Positions 5,968-7,242 of a stretch of DNA of 7,242 nt are shown here, piece by piece. The position numbers and the translations under genes were made by a program. The notes below the pieces were generated by a model. That model ran no database searches and was not told the origin of the DNA. It saw only the letters and a program-made list of their open reading frames with translations. The stretch comes from Candidatus Bathyarchaeota archaeon (lineage in GTDB: Archaea > Thermoproteota > Bathyarchaeia > Bathyarchaeales > Bathyarchaeaceae). Location of the stretch: positions 1-7,242 of the forward strand of contig QMYO01000077.1 in assembly GCA_003662715.1 (NCBI GenBank), given 5' to 3'. The first letter of the stretch is position 1. Every line of letters starts with the position of its first letter.

Positions 5968-6627
5968 ATGATCATAAAGACGTTTACGGTGGGAGCTTTA
6001 TACACAAACTGTTACGTTGTAGGATGCAACGAAACCAAAGACGCTATTATTATTGACCCAGGATTTGACAATGAACTCGTAGCTAAAAGAATATTAAGAG
6101 AAACTGAACAGCTTGAGTTGCAGATCAGATACATAGTGAACACACATGGTCACCCTGACCACATAGCGGGCAATGGAATTCTGAAAAAGTTGACTGATGC
6201 GCCCATTTTGATTCATGAGTATGATGCACCGATGTTAACTAAAGCCACGGAAAATCTTACAACGCTATTTGGGCTTCGCACCGTGTCCATGCCGCCAGCA
6301 GATCAGATGCTTCATAACGGAGACGCCATTGAGATGGGAGCGGTCACGCTTAGGGTTCTTCACACGCCTGGACATACTAGGGGCAGCGTATCCCTCTTAG
6401 GTGATGATGAGGTTTTCACTGGAGACACCTTGTTCGCGGGCTCTATAGGGCGAACAGATTTCCCGGATTCATCCTATAAAGAAATCATGGATTCCCTTAA
6501 AAAATTGTCAATACTGCCCGATCGTATAAAGGTGTATCCTGGGCACGGTCCTGCTTCTACGATAGGTGAGGAAAAGAGAAGCAATCCATTTTTGCAAAAT
6601 CTTTCCACATCATCAGATACTGTTTGA
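5968..6627 (+). CDS. Metallo-beta-lactamase-fold hydrolase, glyoxalase II (GloB/YcbL)-like
   Basis: A 219-residue single-domain cytosolic hydrolase. The metal-binding motif THGHPDH (59-65) is intact, as are the other ligands: His136 in LHTPGHTRGS (131-140), Asp153 in TGDTLFAGSIGRTDF (151-165) and His193 in YPGHG (190-194). Asp30 in IIIDPG marks the early strand. The GSIGRTDFP block is characteristic of the glyoxalase II/YcbL branch of the family, which hydrolyses thioesters such as S-lactoylglutathione. The C-terminal substrate-binding domain of classical glyoxalase II is absent, and archaea generally lack glutathione, so the real substrate is unknown. The start is ATG 5968, giving the family N-terminus (MIIKTFTVGALYTNCYVV). 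The ribosome site is weak (GGATGA at 5955-5960). It stands 107 bases after the membrane pair with its own promoter candidate, so it is probably an independent unit. Confidence 0.94.
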   Translation: MIIKTFTVGALYTNCYVVGCNETKDAIIIDPGFDNELVAKRILRETEQLELQIRYIVNTHGHPDHIAGNGILKKLTDAPILIHEYDAPMLTKATENLTTLFGLRTVSMPPADQMLHNGDAIEMGAVTLRVLHTPGHTRGSVSLLGDDEVFTGDTLFAGSIGRTDFPDSSYKEIMDSLKKLSILPDRIKVYPGHGPASTIGEEKRSNPFLQNLSTSSDTV

Positions 6628-6723
6628 CAATATAGTTGAGTTAAAAAGGCAAATAGAAGTTTAGAAGATTAAAACGTAAAACGGTTCGATAAGACGAAAT
6701 TATGGCGTGCAAGGTCAAATATC

Positions 6724-7242
6724 ATGATGGAAATCCCTCTAGACCAGTTAACTACGCCTTTCAATTTGGACCACACTCTTAGTTGTGGACAGTTGTTTCG
6801 ATGGGAAAAACTGCGAGGCTGGTGGTACGGCGTTGTTGAAGGTAAAGTTATTAAAGTAAAACAGGTCAGCGGCAAATTGCTCTTTCAAACCTTTCCAGAC
6901 AGGGTGGAAACCAGTTTTTTAGAGAATTACCTTAGACTAAACGACAACTTGCCCGAAATTCTGTCTAAAATAAACAAAGATAAACATATAGAAAAGGCAA
7001 TTCAACGCTTTCGCGGACTGAGAATCGTTCGGCAAGAGCCTTGGGAATGTTTAATCTCCTACATATGTGCAACCAACACCAATATTCTTGCTATCAAAAA
7101 CATGGTTCTCAACCTCTCCAAACGGTTTGGAAGAAAAATAGTCTTTGAAGACCAAAATTTCTATACATTTCCTAAACCCAGCGACTTAGCTGACGCTGAC
7201 ATCAAACACATAAAGGCGTGCAAACTGGGATTCAGAGCTGAA
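6724..7242 (+). CDS. ogg: 8-oxoguanine DNA glycosylase, OGG1-type (N-terminal part, cut by window edge)
   Basis: The first 173 residues of a base-excision repair glycosylase/lyase that removes oxidised guanine from DNA. The OGG_N domain covers about 5-95, with FNLDHTLSCGQLFRW (13-27) and GWWYGVV (32-38) matching the Gly-Gln-x-Phe-Arg-Trp signature. The helical HhH-GPD domain begins near 96 with GLRIVRQEPWECLISYICATNTNI (98-121). Asn118 aligns with the conserved Asn149 of human OGG1; the human Asn-Asn-Asn run reads Asn-Thr-Asn here. The helix-hairpin-helix, catalytic Lys and catalytic Asp lie beyond the right edge, so activity cannot be judged. The start is ATG 6724 (a second ATG follows at 6727), with AAGGTC (6711-6716) seven bases upstream. 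It lies 96 bases after the hydrolase; GATTAAAACG near 6667 is a weak TATA candidate. Base-only confusion with 3-methyladenine glycosylases is possible, but the GQxFRW block favours OGG1. Confidence 0.9.
   Translation, partial: MMEIPLDQLTTPFNLDHTLSCGQLFRWEKLRGWWYGVVEGKVIKVKQVSGKLLFQTFPDRVETSFLENYLRLNDNLPEILSKINKDKHIEKAIQRFRGLRIVRQEPWECLISYICATNTNILAIKNMVLNLSKRFGRKIVFEDQNFYTFPKPSDLADADIKHIKACKLGFRAE

Noticed and set aside
5683..6875. Open frames at 5683-5871 (plus) and 6669-6875 (minus)
   Set aside because: The first is an out-of-frame shadow of the second membrane paralogue; the second lies opposite the OGG_N domain. Neither has supporting signals.
1..7242. CRISPR arrays, tRNA or rRNA genes, insertion sequences and attachment sites
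   Set aside because: No regularly spaced repeats, tRNA-like cloverleaf, rRNA-like sequence, transposase or flanking target duplications were seen on reading both strands.

Overview
The window reads as archaeal, most like a mesophilic or moderately thermophilic member of the Bathyarchaeia/TACK group. The lineage is an inference, since no marker gene is present. Support comes from a TrmB-type regulator, archaeal TATA/BRE-like promoters about 25 bases before probable transcription starts, GGAG/GGTG ribosome binding sites, frequent TTG starts, a UDP-sulfoquinovose synthase resembling Agl3/SQD1, and an OGG1-type DNA glycosylase. Coding density is high, base composition is moderately AT-rich, and no stretch over 300 bases lacks a gene.

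Layout. (1) 1-526, minus strand: TrmB-family regulator, cut by the left edge. (2) 527-636: short divergent promoter region. (3) 637-3526, plus strand: a sugar/glycan block with UDP-sulfoquinovose synthase, a short soluble DPM1-like family 2 glycosyltransferase, and a GalE-like extended SDR epimerase/dehydratase. (4) 3701-5860, plus strand: two tandem paralogous membrane proteins with about eight membrane segments each. They belong to no family I recognise and lie in the same reading frame, divided by one TAA and a 15-base gap. The first has extra, very basic cytoplasmic tails. (5) 5968-6627: glyoxalase II-like metallo-beta-lactamase-fold hydrolase. (6) 6724-right edge: N-terminal 173 residues of an 8-oxoguanine DNA glycosylase.

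How the genes may work together. The synthase should make UDP-sulfoquinovose from UDP-glucose and sulfite. In Sulfolobus this sugar nucleotide supplies the sulfoquinovose of the N-glycan on surface proteins. The neighbouring glycosyltransferase and epimerase fit a surface glycan or glycolipid pathway, and the divergent TrmB-like gene is a candidate sugar-responsive regulator. The membrane pair is the least explained part of the window. Any link to the glycan genes rests only on proximity, and a probable terminator and a new promoter lie between them. The hydrolase and glycosylase look like ordinary housekeeping genes, each with its own upstream region.
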